NCBI GenBank assembly: GCA_002505355.1
Contig: DAUW01000073.1
Location: 2,480 to 22,937 of the forward strand
DNA length: 20,458 nucleotides
Origin: Euryarchaeota archaeon UBA229
GTDB taxonomy: Archaea > Thermoplasmatota > Poseidoniia > Poseidoniales > Poseidoniaceae
Reading direction: 5' to 3'
In this document: positions 6,904 through 14,173 of the stretch, piece after piece
How the letters are laid out: each line of letters starts with the position of its first letter
Position numbering within the stretch: the stretch's first letter is position 1
Notes under the pieces: model-generated
The model's input: the letters and a program-made list of their open reading frames with translations, nothing else
The model's database searches: none
Told to the model about the DNA's origin: nothing
Made by a program: the position numbers and the translations under genes

Positions 6904-9696
6904 TCACTCAAATTCTGCCCCACAGACTGAGCATTGCTTTGCCATAACTGGGATTTCGGCGCCGCAGGCGCCACACTCTGCTGTTTTCTTGGATGCTTGC
7001 CGTCGCTTTGGTTTTTGTCTAGCAGGTTGGAGTTCATCCTCCTCCTGTATCTTGGCAACTGGCATCTCATCATCTTCAACTGTAAAGTCTGAACTAACCT
7101 CTTCAATTTCATTACCGGCTATCGAAGAATCTGCAAGACCCATTCCGACATGAACCTCGTCACCTGGCATAACCCCTTCCTCTCCCGTAATTTCATACAA
7201 TCGCCCTCTAATTTCTGCATCACTAGCAGATAGTTCTGAGTCATCATCTTGATGAGCAATTAGGTCGCCCTTTGCGGCTAACATTTCATCGAGACCTACT
7301 GTATCATCAGACAATTGTTTCAGGGTCTTAAGCCGGGTAGTTACCTGACTCTCTAGCTCTTCAATCTCCTCTGGCGTCAATCCCTCGGTATCAAGTTCCT
7401 CATCATACATTTGCTCAATCTCAGCGATTTGGGCTTCTGCAGTAGCGATATTTTCATCCCAGTCATCCTCAAGCTGTTCCTCATCATAACCAAATTCCTT
7501 CACCGTCTCGGCAAAATTTTCGCTTCCCGAGACTATCATGTCATCATCTTCTTCAGGGAGCGCAATCTCTTGCGGGGTTATGACTTTCTTCTGACGCCTC
7601 TCACGCTGTTCAAAGAACGACGCAACATCTTGCTCTGCACCACAATATGGACAATTGTCCATTAGGTCTGGTACTGATTCACCACACTCGTGACACTCGT
7701 GGAATTGTTTTCTTGCCTTGGCTAAGTTGAACCCACAATGTGGACAGCGATTTTCATCGCCCTCAAGTTCACCATCACAGGCTGGGCAATAGTCAAAGAT
7801 GTCTCGTTCAACTTCTTCTTCCCTTTGTCTTGTCAACCAAACTGCGGCGACAAAGATTGCAATTAATACTGCGATTGCGATGCCGATTAATGCAGCCGTG
7901 CCAATACCAGATTGTTCGCCCTCAGCATCGTTTGTTGTGGTTGAAACTGTAGATAGTTTGCGTGTATATGTGTTGGTAACAGCTGGGTCTGATGGCACCA
8001 TTTGTATGGTTGTTGATGGAGCAGATGCAACAAAATTACACTCTAAGGAGACTTTTTGACCAATCGACGAAACGTTGACTGCAATGGTTTCAAGATTTGA
8101 ATTTAAAGTTGCATCATTGCAAAAAATATCTAATTCACCAAGCTCTTGACTGGTAAGGTTGATGGCGAATGTGTACTCTTGACCTTCATTGAGTGGTAGA
8201 GAAACCGAATTTCGTTCAGCATCCAGTATTCGCAGACTTGAACCTGCCCAATTAAGCACTAAACCTGACTCTACCGTGATAGAGTTGGATGCAACATTAT
8301 TCGTTAAGTCGCGATCAGTGCTGCCGACAGAAGGCACCCATTCTGCAATAAATTCTGCCGTGTGTGATCCTGCTGCAGTGTTGAGTTCGGCCGTCCAATA
8401 AAATGACTCACCAGCATCGAGTGAAATTATTGATGATGTCGCAGTAACTCCTTCAAAAGTATACTCCAAGTTACCAGCAACGTTCTCACCACCCAGATTT
8501 GTGATTGAAACCCCCCAGGTTACTTTTTCGCCGGCCTGAACGACGGATGAGGATGGGAGCGCAATTGAATCGACCAGCACATCTGGCGCCTGTAAAATTA
8601 TGAACGCACTGCTGAGGCGATCGTTGTTGGTATTTTCTTGAACAAAAGCACCGTCGGTAAATGGATCTATGACAGCGGTTAGCTGGTAACTACCAGGATC
8701 AAGTGTGCCAACTAAGTCATCATCAAACGATGCACTCCATGCTTGCTGTGATGTTGATTCACCTAGGATTGTCACGGTAAATGGCTGGGTAACTAGTAAA
8801 CCTGAATCGTGATTTATCTCCAGCCACATTGTGACATCAGTAGTGCCGGGTTCACCACTTCGCCCAATCACTCCAATAACGGTCCAAGGTCCCTCTGATG
8901 ATCCTGTATCTGGGGTTACCGTGAGGTCTCCAATGTGATACAAATCCATTCTCGGGTCAACCTGCAGACTTACTTCCACCGATTTACCTTGTTCGGACGC
9001 TTCGAGTACGTCGTCGTTGAAATCAGGCGTAACATAAATTGTGTACGCACCAGTTTGTGGTGCGGTAAAACTGGTATTGACCCAGGTTTCTTCGCTAGCG
9101 TTCAGAGACTTGGTTTCTAGGTATATGTTAGCGGCATTACCGGGTAGGTTTATTTCGAGTTGGGAGCTACCAGCTGGCTGCGAACCAGTGTTTTTCACAA
9201 GGCTAGCAAGCTGAATTGTATCTCCAGCATGAATCGGTGATGAGGGAGTCAATTGTGTTTGAATAACACGAATATTGGGTAATCCAGTAACCTCAAACTC
9301 AAGATAAAATGACACCTCATTGCCACTGTTGCGCGGGTATTCAAAGGTTATCCAAACCTTATCATCGGTTTCCAATAAGCCGTGCCATGAGGCATCGACA
9401 GTAACTGATGAGTCTCCTTGAATATCAATGACGTTTTCAACAAATTTATTTTCTGAGCTATATTGATTCTTATAAAATGCATAACCAACATTCAGAGCCT
9501 CTGTTTGCTGAGTATTAGTGAGAGTAAGGCGAAAAGTCACGGAATCACCGACATTTAATCCGGTTGAAGGAATCATCGCAACTTGACCCTCCGAGGCCTC
9601 GATGCCGCCGCTATCATAAGCAGCTACGCCCATAGGTGCTGCAAGCATACTTGCCATGACCGCAGCCAGTAACAGTGCTCGATAACCTGCCATCAT
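6904..9696 (-). CDS. Large surface protein: CARDB-like repeats, one TM segment, three cytoplasmic zinc ribbons
   Basis: A 930-residue protein. Residues 1-26 are a signal peptide (MMAGYRALLLAAVMASMLAA...). Residues 30-590 form about four or five beta-sandwich units of CARDB/APHP type, seen in recurring patterns such as G(D/E)x(V/I)x(F/L/W) followed by (V/L)xNTG or ITNLGG (166-172, 398-404), and N-x-DR/N-x-A ends. A single TM helix spans about 598-620. The rest should be cytoplasmic. Two back-to-back zinc ribbons follow (C637/C640-C651/C654 and C668/C671-C682/C685), then an acidic, probably coiled region (715-890), a basic linker (890-905), and a third ribbon at the C-terminus (C908/C911-C922/C925). 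The architecture suggests a cell-surface binding or anchoring protein with an internal interaction module; the ligand is unknown. Two consecutive ATG codons (9696, 9693) mark the start, with no SD. It diverges from another large exported protein gene. Confidence 0.85.
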   Translation of the reverse strand: MMAGYRALLLAAVMASMLAAPMGVAAYDSGGIEASEGQVAMIPSTGLNVGDSVTFRLTLTNTQQTEALNVGYAFYKNQYSSENKFVENVIDIQGDSSVTVDASWHGLLETDDKVWITFEYPRNSGNEVSFYLEFEVTGLPNIRVIQTQLTPSSPIHAGDTIQLASLVKNTGSQPAGSSQLEINLPGNAANIYLETKSLNASEETWVNTSFTAPQTGAYTIYVTPDFNDDVLEASEQGKSVEVSLQVDPRMDLYHIGDLTVTPDTGSSEGPWTVIGVIGRSGEPGTTDVTMWLEINHDSGLLVTQPFTVTILGESTSQQAWSASFDDDLVGTLDPGSYQLTAVIDPFTDGAFVQENTNNDRLSSAFIILQAPDVLVDSIALPSSSVVQAGEKVTWGVSITNLGGENVAGNLEYTFEGVTATSSIISLDAGESFYWTAELNTAAGSHTAEFIAEWVPSVGSTDRDLTNNVASNSITVESGLVLNWAGSSLRILDAERNSVSLPLNEGQEYTFAINLTSQELGELDIFCNDATLNSNLETIAVNVSSIGQKVSLECNFVASAPSTTIQMVPSDPAVTNTYTRKLSTVSTTTNDAEGEQSGIGTAALIGIAIAVLIAIFVAAVWLTRQREEEVERDIFDYCPACDGELEGDENRCPHCGFNLAKARKQFHECHECGESVPDLMDNCPYCGAEQDVASFFEQRERRQKKVITPQEIALPEEDDDMIVSGSENFAETVKEFGYDEEQLEDDWDENIATAEAQIAEIEQMYDEELDTEGLTPEEIEELESQVTTRLKTLKQLSDDTVGLDEMLAAKGDLIAHQDDDSELSASDAEIRGRLYEITGEEGVMPGDEVHVGMGLADSSIAGNEIEEVSSDFTVEDDEMPVAKIQEEDELQPARQKPKRRQASKKTAECGACGAEIPVMAKQCSVCGAEFE

Positions 9697-9860
9697 TACT
9701 ATGGACTATTGATGAAGCACTTGAACCCATCTCTAAAGTTAATCTAATACAATCGTATTGTGAGTTGACACTTCGCCACGGTAACAATTCGCAAATTAAT
9801 CAATCTAATGGCTACTTAACAGGGGTAGCATTCAAGGCTTACGGCTATTGTGAACAATAC
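9697..9860. promoter_or_regulatory. Divergent promoter region between two exported-protein genes
   Basis: A 164-bp A/T-rich stretch must contain both promoters. Candidate elements are weak: on the minus strand CTTTAGAG about 30-40 nt before the ATG at 9696, and on the plus strand an AAATTAATC tract near 9793. A small palindrome with 5-bp arms (AATAC-N4-GTATT, 9746-9759) is too short to interpret. Neither gene has an obvious SD. Confidence 0.35.
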
Positions 9861-11672
9861 ATGCGAGCAGTTCACACCGCAGCCTTGATGTGTCTGCTGA
9901 TGATAATTGCCAGCATTCCTTATGAGCACCAAAACAACGAGCAATTATCGGTTATCGGAGTCGTGGCCGAGTCCAATTCCGATATTGCGATAACCTTCAC
10001 TAATGGACCTTCAGATAGTGAGAGTATAACTGGAGTATACACTTTGTCATTCGCCTTGTCTGGTAGTAATTCCGTTGCGTCGTTGAATATCGAGATTTCA
10101 AGTGATGGATCAACGTGGACAAATGTTGCATCATTATCCTCGTCTCCTTGGGTTACTTACCTGGACACTACCACATACACTAACGGCAGTTACGAGCTCA
10201 AAGCAACTGCTTATGATGCTACAGCAGGAGAAAATGTTGTTCAGCTATCGCCGTTGTTTAACATCGCTAATCAAATCCCTGTAATTACTCAATTTAACGT
10301 CAATAATATCGAATACGGGACTGGTACATCAGCGTCCGATCGTGCGTGGTTTTCAATCGCAGCTGATGGAGTGCTAGAGTTCACTTGGGGTGCGAGTGAT
10401 GACGATTTACTACGGGCCAGTTTGAGCAATGCTCCAGGACCTGGAGCGCCAGCCAACGATGGACCTGGAAGTCTTAACTACGGTTGGGATTGGTCATCTG
10501 GAGCATTTTCTGAAGGTACATGGAACCCACGCTTAACCGTGTATGATAATTCAGGTCTTAGCGCATCTCAAACTATGTTCATTGGAATAGACCGGACTGG
10601 ACCAACAATCGGTACCGTGTCAACCGGGACAACTACCGGCTGGACAACAACATCAACTGTAACATTAACTGGTTTGACTACCTCAGTTGACGATGGTCTT
10701 GGCAGTGGATTAGCATACACAGAAATGAGCCTCGATGGTAGTACTTGGACTCAAATCACTACTGACTCGCATTCTATTACCTTGGCTGATGGCAGCCACA
10801 CTATTTCCCTTAGAGCAACAGATAATGTCGGTAATGTCGGGCCAACATCACAACTTGTAGTTCAAGTTGATACTGGTATGCCGTTAGCAGGTGAATGGAG
10901 TGTTGATGAATTAACCACCGCCTTAGTTGGCGCAGTCAACCTAGAATATTCGGCCGCCGACCTAACCTCGGGAATTGATAATGCCAATTCATATATTGAA
11001 TATGGATTTGACTCAAACGGTTTTGGTCAGACTCCGGACATCTCTGGCTCTTGGCAACCATCGATGGGAACTGGTCTAGACAGCACTGTTGCACAATCGA
11101 GTTGGGCAACAAAATCTCGCCAATATTTGATGTTACGAGCTACTGTTATCGACGTTGCTGGAAACAGTATGCAGACAGACCCAGTGTTCTTCCAAGTACT
11201 CCCAAGCATTGACTTTCAATGGAATCTAACCCAAACCAACGTCGATCGGCTAGTTGTCAAACCCGGTGATACCACTGGCAACATTACAGTAACAGGGTTA
11301 CTAGAGGTGAATGAGAATTATGGTGGAACCGTAACTGTTCGATTAGAGGCTGCACCGGCTGATCGTAGTGCTGATGTTGCGTGGACAATTATTGAATCAA
11401 AGACACTTGATGCTGGTATGTTGACAGATCGATCAGAACTACTCACTTGGAACTACACTGTCCCCAACGCTGGTCAATACGATCTTAAGTTGGTAATAGA
11501 CCCAACAAGCGTGATTGACGAATACAATGAAGGAAATAATAACAATTACATGGTCGTTACGGGTGCCTCAGTAAGCAGCATAATCAACGCACCCTCATTT
11601 ACACCCTCAATAGGGGCTATTCTAGCCTGTGCACTGGTGATATCGTTCATCCAAAGGAATACAAGAGATTGA
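9861..11672 (+). CDS. Secreted Ig-like/CARDB multidomain protein with sorting-signal-like C-terminal tail
   Basis: A 603-residue protein. A signal peptide (MRAVHTAALMCLLMIIASIPY) is followed by several Ig-like beta units. One begins near 47 (TFTNGPSDSESITGVYTL) and others near 140-245. A unit at 247-337 has the bacterial-Ig signature DGSHTISLRATDNVGN. Another lies near 340-447, and a CARDB domain at about 450-568 ends D-P-x4-I-D-E-Y-N-E-G-N-N-N. The C-terminus (576-603) has the tripartite form of archaeal exosortase-type signals: a PSFTPS motif, a hydrophobic helix (583-596), then basic residues (QRNTRD). An upstream in-frame ATG at 9675 would add 62 residues, hide the signal peptide and overlap the divergent gene's start, so 9861 is preferred. 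Probable role: cell-surface adhesion or polymer binding (inference). The KH-domain gene starts 25 nt after its stop. Confidence 0.85.
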   Translation: MRAVHTAALMCLLMIIASIPYEHQNNEQLSVIGVVAESNSDIAITFTNGPSDSESITGVYTLSFALSGSNSVASLNIEISSDGSTWTNVASLSSSPWVTYLDTTTYTNGSYELKATAYDATAGENVVQLSPLFNIANQIPVITQFNVNNIEYGTGTSASDRAWFSIAADGVLEFTWGASDDDLLRASLSNAPGPGAPANDGPGSLNYGWDWSSGAFSEGTWNPRLTVYDNSGLSASQTMFIGIDRTGPTIGTVSTGTTTGWTTTSTVTLTGLTTSVDDGLGSGLAYTEMSLDGSTWTQITTDSHSITLADGSHTISLRATDNVGNVGPTSQLVVQVDTGMPLAGEWSVDELTTALVGAVNLEYSAADLTSGIDNANSYIEYGFDSNGFGQTPDISGSWQPSMGTGLDSTVAQSSWATKSRQYLMLRATVIDVAGNSMQTDPVFFQVLPSIDFQWNLTQTNVDRLVVKPGDTTGNITVTGLLEVNENYGGTVTVRLEAAPADRSADVAWTIIESKTLDAGMLTDRSELLTWNYTVPNAGQYDLKLVIDPTSVIDEYNEGNNNNYMVVTGASVSSIINAPSFTPSIGAILACALVISFIQRNTRD

Positions 11673-11697
11673 AAAGAAAGAACTGTCCCGAGCGACC

Positions 11698-12441
11698 ATG
11701 CGACAGGGACTACCTCGTGTGCCAAAAGACAGGATTGCTGTCTTAATCGGCTCGAAAGGAACTACTGCAAAGTCTATTCGTGAAGCATGCGGATGCGAAG
11801 ATTTGTTCATCAATTCTGAAACTGGTGACGTTGAGGTTCACTGGGGTGCAGCTGGAAGTTATGACCCCGTAAAAGCTATGAAATTACCCGATGTGATAAA
11901 GGCAATTGGACGCGGAATGTCACCTAAGGCTGCAATAAGACTGTTTGATGATCGACACTTCTTCGAAATGGTTGACCTGCGAGATTTCGTTGGTAAACGG
12001 TCAAACCGCCAGCGACAAATCCGTTCCAGAATCATTGGTAGCCAAGGTAAAGTCCGCAGGCTAATCGAAAATCTAACCGATACCGAGATTACAATCTACA
12101 AGTCAACGGTAGTAATTATCGGTGAGGAAGAGGGCTTGTTTGCTGCACGCCAAGCGGTTGAAATGCTGGCAGGTGGCTCGGAGCACGGCTCGGTGCTGGG
12201 CTATTTAGAAAAGGATCGACGTCGAGCAAAACTGTCTAATCGTGCTCTAGATACTATTGAAGTAAAACCGCAAGCACCGAACAGTGGTGGTTTTGAGAAT
12301 TTAGTCCCAGGGCTGTCAGAAGTTAGCGATCGACGCTCAAGAAGAATGCGCGCTAGTCAAGTAGACCCAAAGGACGAAGCTGCAGTAACTGAAATGATGG
12401 AACTTTCAGACGATGAGACTGTAGTATGGGAAGAAGAGTGA
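11698..12441 (+). CDS. Two-KH-domain RNA-binding protein, Dim2/Pno1 homologue
   Basis: A 247-residue protein. KH1 (about 4-60) carries the GSKG loop (18-21) after V-P-K-D-R-I-A-V-L-I. KH2 (about 108-160) carries the GSQG loop (114-117) in RIIGSQGKVRRLIE. The Dim2 signature GSVLGYLEKDRRRAK follows at 164-178. Its eukaryotic counterpart Pno1/Dim2 binds the 3' end of pre-18S rRNA during small-subunit maturation, and the archaeal protein is thought to work at the 16S 3' end with aIF2. A 70-residue charged tail (179-247) continues past the usual end of the family. The ATG at 11698 has no SD, and a TGA blocks extension beyond about 20 codons. It follows the secreted protein gene on the same strand by 25 nt and converges on RIO1 with 1 bp between stops. 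Many archaea keep aIF1A, RIO1 and this KH gene in one direction; here it is flipped. Confidence 0.92.
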   Translation: MRQGLPRVPKDRIAVLIGSKGTTAKSIREACGCEDLFINSETGDVEVHWGAAGSYDPVKAMKLPDVIKAIGRGMSPKAAIRLFDDRHFFEMVDLRDFVGKRSNRQRQIRSRIIGSQGKVRRLIENLTDTEITIYKSTVVIIGEEEGLFAARQAVEMLAGGSEHGSVLGYLEKDRRRAKLSNRALDTIEVKPQAPNSGGFENLVPGLSEVSDRRSRRMRASQVDPKDEAAVTEMMELSDDETVVWEEE

Positions 12442-12442
12442 C

Positions 12443-13249
12443 TCAATCTTGCTGGGTTAACTGACTCAAATCCATATTAAGAACTTCATACATTGCCTCA
12501 GCTAACTCAACATCAATACCATTCTTGTTAGCCCATTCAACCAGCCTAGTAACATCTCTAATCAAAAATTCTTGAGCTTTCGGGTGTGATTGAATAACCG
12601 CCTGACCCACATCGATTACAACAGGGCCGGTCGGGCTCCATAGGATATTGAATGGTGAAAAATCACCGTGTACAAGATTGGCTTTCTGCCACGCTACTGC
12701 TAAGAAATGTAACAATTCGTCGTACACTTCTTGAGGATTGTCGATTACAACCTCACGTAATTTAGGGTACGGAGAGGTTTCATCACCAAGATATTCCATC
12801 ACTAGAACATTTTTGTTTAAGCCAAGTGGTTTTGGGACACACAAACCCCATTTCGCTAGTCTTGCAAGATTTCTTTGCTCCTTGCGAACCCAGATATCTA
12901 CTAAATCACGATGACGGCGACGCAACCCGCCAAAGCGCTGATCACCCTCGATATATTGCATTAAATTCTTGAATACTGCATTAGAGGTATGAAAAATCTT
13001 GATTGCTACTGGTTTACCTTGAGGGTCTGTTCCGTGAAATACGTGCGCTTCCTTACCTCGAGCAACGGGAAAGTCCACCGTATCAATCACCTCATTCTTC
13101 ATTAATTTGTAGAGCGACATCAGCGTCAATCGGTCAAACACTTGATCGAAGACTCTCCGATCTACCCATTCAAATGGGCCTTTACCTAACGCGCCTTGTA
13201 TTTTATTTTCAATATCGCGAAATATTGACTTGTATCGCTTTTCCTTCAT
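12443..13249 (-). CDS. rio1: RIO1-family atypical serine kinase/ATPase
   Basis: From the ATG at 13249 this gives 268 residues, close to other archaeal RIO1 proteins. Kinase features: the ATP-loop equivalent PVARGKEAHVF (61-71), the invariant Lys84 (VAIKIF), a RIO flexible-loop region (98-125), the hinge MEYLGDE (151-157), the catalytic loop HGDFSPFN (D196, N201) and the metal-binding IDVGQAV (D213). RIO1 acts as an ATPase/kinase in the final steps of small-subunit maturation. The ATP loop is odd: the usual STGKEA(N/H)V reads ARGKEAHV. The start is uncertain. The ATG at 13249 has no SD, and the frame stays open upstream to a CTG at 13411, which sits 4 nt after a strong GAGGTGG, giving a possible 322-residue form (separate entry). 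It is downstream of aIF1A, probably cotranscribed. Confidence 0.92.
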   Translation of the reverse strand: MKEKRYKSIFRDIENKIQGALGKGPFEWVDRRVFDQVFDRLTLMSLYKLMKNEVIDTVDFPVARGKEAHVFHGTDPQGKPVAIKIFHTSNAVFKNLMQYIEGDQRFGGLRRRHRDLVDIWVRKEQRNLARLAKWGLCVPKPLGLNKNVLVMEYLGDETSPYPKLREVVIDNPQEVYDELLHFLAVAWQKANLVHGDFSPFNILWSPTGPVVIDVGQAVIQSHPKAQEFLIRDVTRLVEWANKNGIDVELAEAMYEVLNMDLSQLTQQD

Positions 13250-13411
13250 CCAGTCATATTTTCCGCTTGAGGATTCTAGTGATCCAACAAAATCTCTTGC
13301 ATCAATCTCATCTTGACCTAGTTGTTTGGCTCTACTACGCTTGGATTTTTTCCGTCGATTACGGTTCTTGTTGATAGCGAGTTCGTCCCAATCGTCTATC
13401 CGGTCCGTCAG
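13250..13411 (-). other. Possible N-terminal extension of RIO1 starting at CTG
   Basis: These 54 codons are in frame with RIO1 and free of stops. They read as a plausible leader: an acidic start (TDRIDDWDEL), a basic stretch (NKNRNRRKKSKRSRAKQ), then an acidic-polar linker to Met at 13249. A TGA lies immediately before the CTG. GAGGTGG at 13416-13422 is spaced exactly for initiation at this CTG, and no ATG, GTG or TTG in this frame fits it. Either CTG is used as a start, or the base is an ATG altered by mutation or sequencing error, or the SD is accidental. Confidence 0.45.
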
Positions 13412-13415
13412 TCAA

Positions 13416-13422
13416 CCACCTC
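13416..13422 (-). promoter_or_regulatory. Shine-Dalgarno GAGGTGG upstream of RIO1
   Basis: On the minus strand GAGGTGG is followed by TTGA and then CTG (13411-13409). It lies 10 nt past the aIF1A stop codon, where the ribosome-binding site of the next gene would be expected. It is about 165 nt from the first ATG of RIO1, too far to serve that codon. Confidence 0.55.
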
Positions 13423-13432
13423 TGCGCTTGAT

Positions 13433-14113
13433 TTAACCAAACAATGAATCGATGTCAATATCATCATCGCCGTCATCATCTTGGTCCGCCGAGTCTGGAT
13501 ATTCTTCAACGGGAACAAATTCCTCAGCAACCTCTTCGTCGGCATCCTGTGATGAATCAGCACTTTCTTCGTCTTCTGAGGCGGCGAACATGTCATCTAC
13601 GTCTTCATCATCATCACTACCAAACATACTGTCATCGTCGTCAGCGTCGTCGCTACCGAACATATCGTCCACATCATCAGACTCTTCCTCTACTACGCCG
13701 AATATGTCGTCGTGATCGTCATCATCATCATGAGTTACGTTCATCCCGAATACGTCAACATCGTCAGGCAAAACGCCTTTTCTTGACAAGTACATAGACT
13801 GAGTTTTGGTATATCTATGTTTGACATCGGCTTTTGAATCTTGAAAATCCCACGGCCATACAATAATCAAGTCCCCTTCTCTAACCCACTGCCGGCGACG
13901 CATTTTACCGGGAATTCTAGCAAGCCTAGTCTCGCCATCTTCACACAAAACCGAGACTCTTCTGCCACCCAGAATTTGGTCTGCTAAGGCAAACATCTCG
14001 TTTATCCTCCTGTTTGGCATTTTGACACGAATCTTACCAGATGAACCGTCTTCCGGATTCTCCAGACGAGCCAGTTCTTCTTCGTCGACTTTCTCTTCGT
14101 GTCTTCTACCCAT
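13433..14113 (-). CDS. eif1A: Translation initiation factor aIF1A with long acidic C-terminal tail
   Basis: A 226-residue protein. The first ~115 residues are a normal archaeal initiation factor 1A: a short charged N-tail, then an S1/IF1-type OB fold (27-100) with IRVKMPNRRINEMFALADQILGG, RIPGKMRRRQWVREGDL and IIVWPWDFQDSKADV. It binds the A site of the small subunit during start selection. Archaeal aIF1A usually ends soon after residue 110. Here about 110 further residues follow, overwhelmingly Asp, Glu and Ser, in which a short acidic-hydrophobic motif recurs: DVDVFG (118), DDIFG (135), DVDDMFG (147), DDSMFG (160), DVDDMFA (171) and the terminal DIDIDSLFG. The end resembles the DIDDI-type tail of eukaryotic eIF1A that contacts eIF5B. 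It is upstream of RIO1; the nuoN stop is 60 bp upstream of its start, and a TTCAATAAG-type TATA element lies about 30 nt before the ATG. Confidence 0.93.
   Translation of the reverse strand: MGRRHEEKVDEEELARLENPEDGSSGKIRVKMPNRRINEMFALADQILGGRRVSVLCEDGETRLARIPGKMRRRQWVREGDLIIVWPWDFQDSKADVKHRYTKTQSMYLSRKGVLPDDVDVFGMNVTHDDDDDHDDIFGVVEEESDDVDDMFGSDDADDDDSMFGSDDDEDVDDMFAASEDEESADSSQDADEEVAEEFVPVEEYPDSADQDDDGDDDIDIDSLFG
13436..13762 (-). repeat. Degenerate acidic repeat region in aIF1A: six D-x-[F/M]-F-G-like motifs
   Basis: This encodes residues 118-226 of aIF1A. Six units of the form (D/H)-(V/I/D)-D-(D/S)-(M/I/L/V)-F-(G/A) are spaced about 6-17 residues apart, except for a longer gap of about 40 residues before the last. 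The DNA is rich in GAT/GAC codons, seen on the plus strand as ATC/GTC runs. The repetition is at protein level and not an exact DNA tandem repeat. Confidence 0.75.
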
Positions 14114-14173
14114 TGAGGCTCACTATTGCGCCCTACTAGACATCCCTTATTGAATTCACTACTGATAAGTTAT

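Noticed and set aside
9746..9759. Small palindrome AATAC-N4-GTATT in the divergent spacer
   Set aside because: Five-bp arms in A/T-rich DNA are expected by chance; no second copy nearby.
9675..9860. Longer start (ATG 9675) for the secreted 603-residue protein
   Set aside because: It would overlap the start of the divergent gene and place 62 polar residues before a clean signal peptide; ATG 9861 fits export better.
13452..13797. Ser-rich and His/Arg-rich plus-strand frames opposite the aIF1A tail
   Set aside because: They are reverse-strand shadows of GAT/GAC/GAA-rich acidic codons; the minus-strand frame continues directly from the OB fold.
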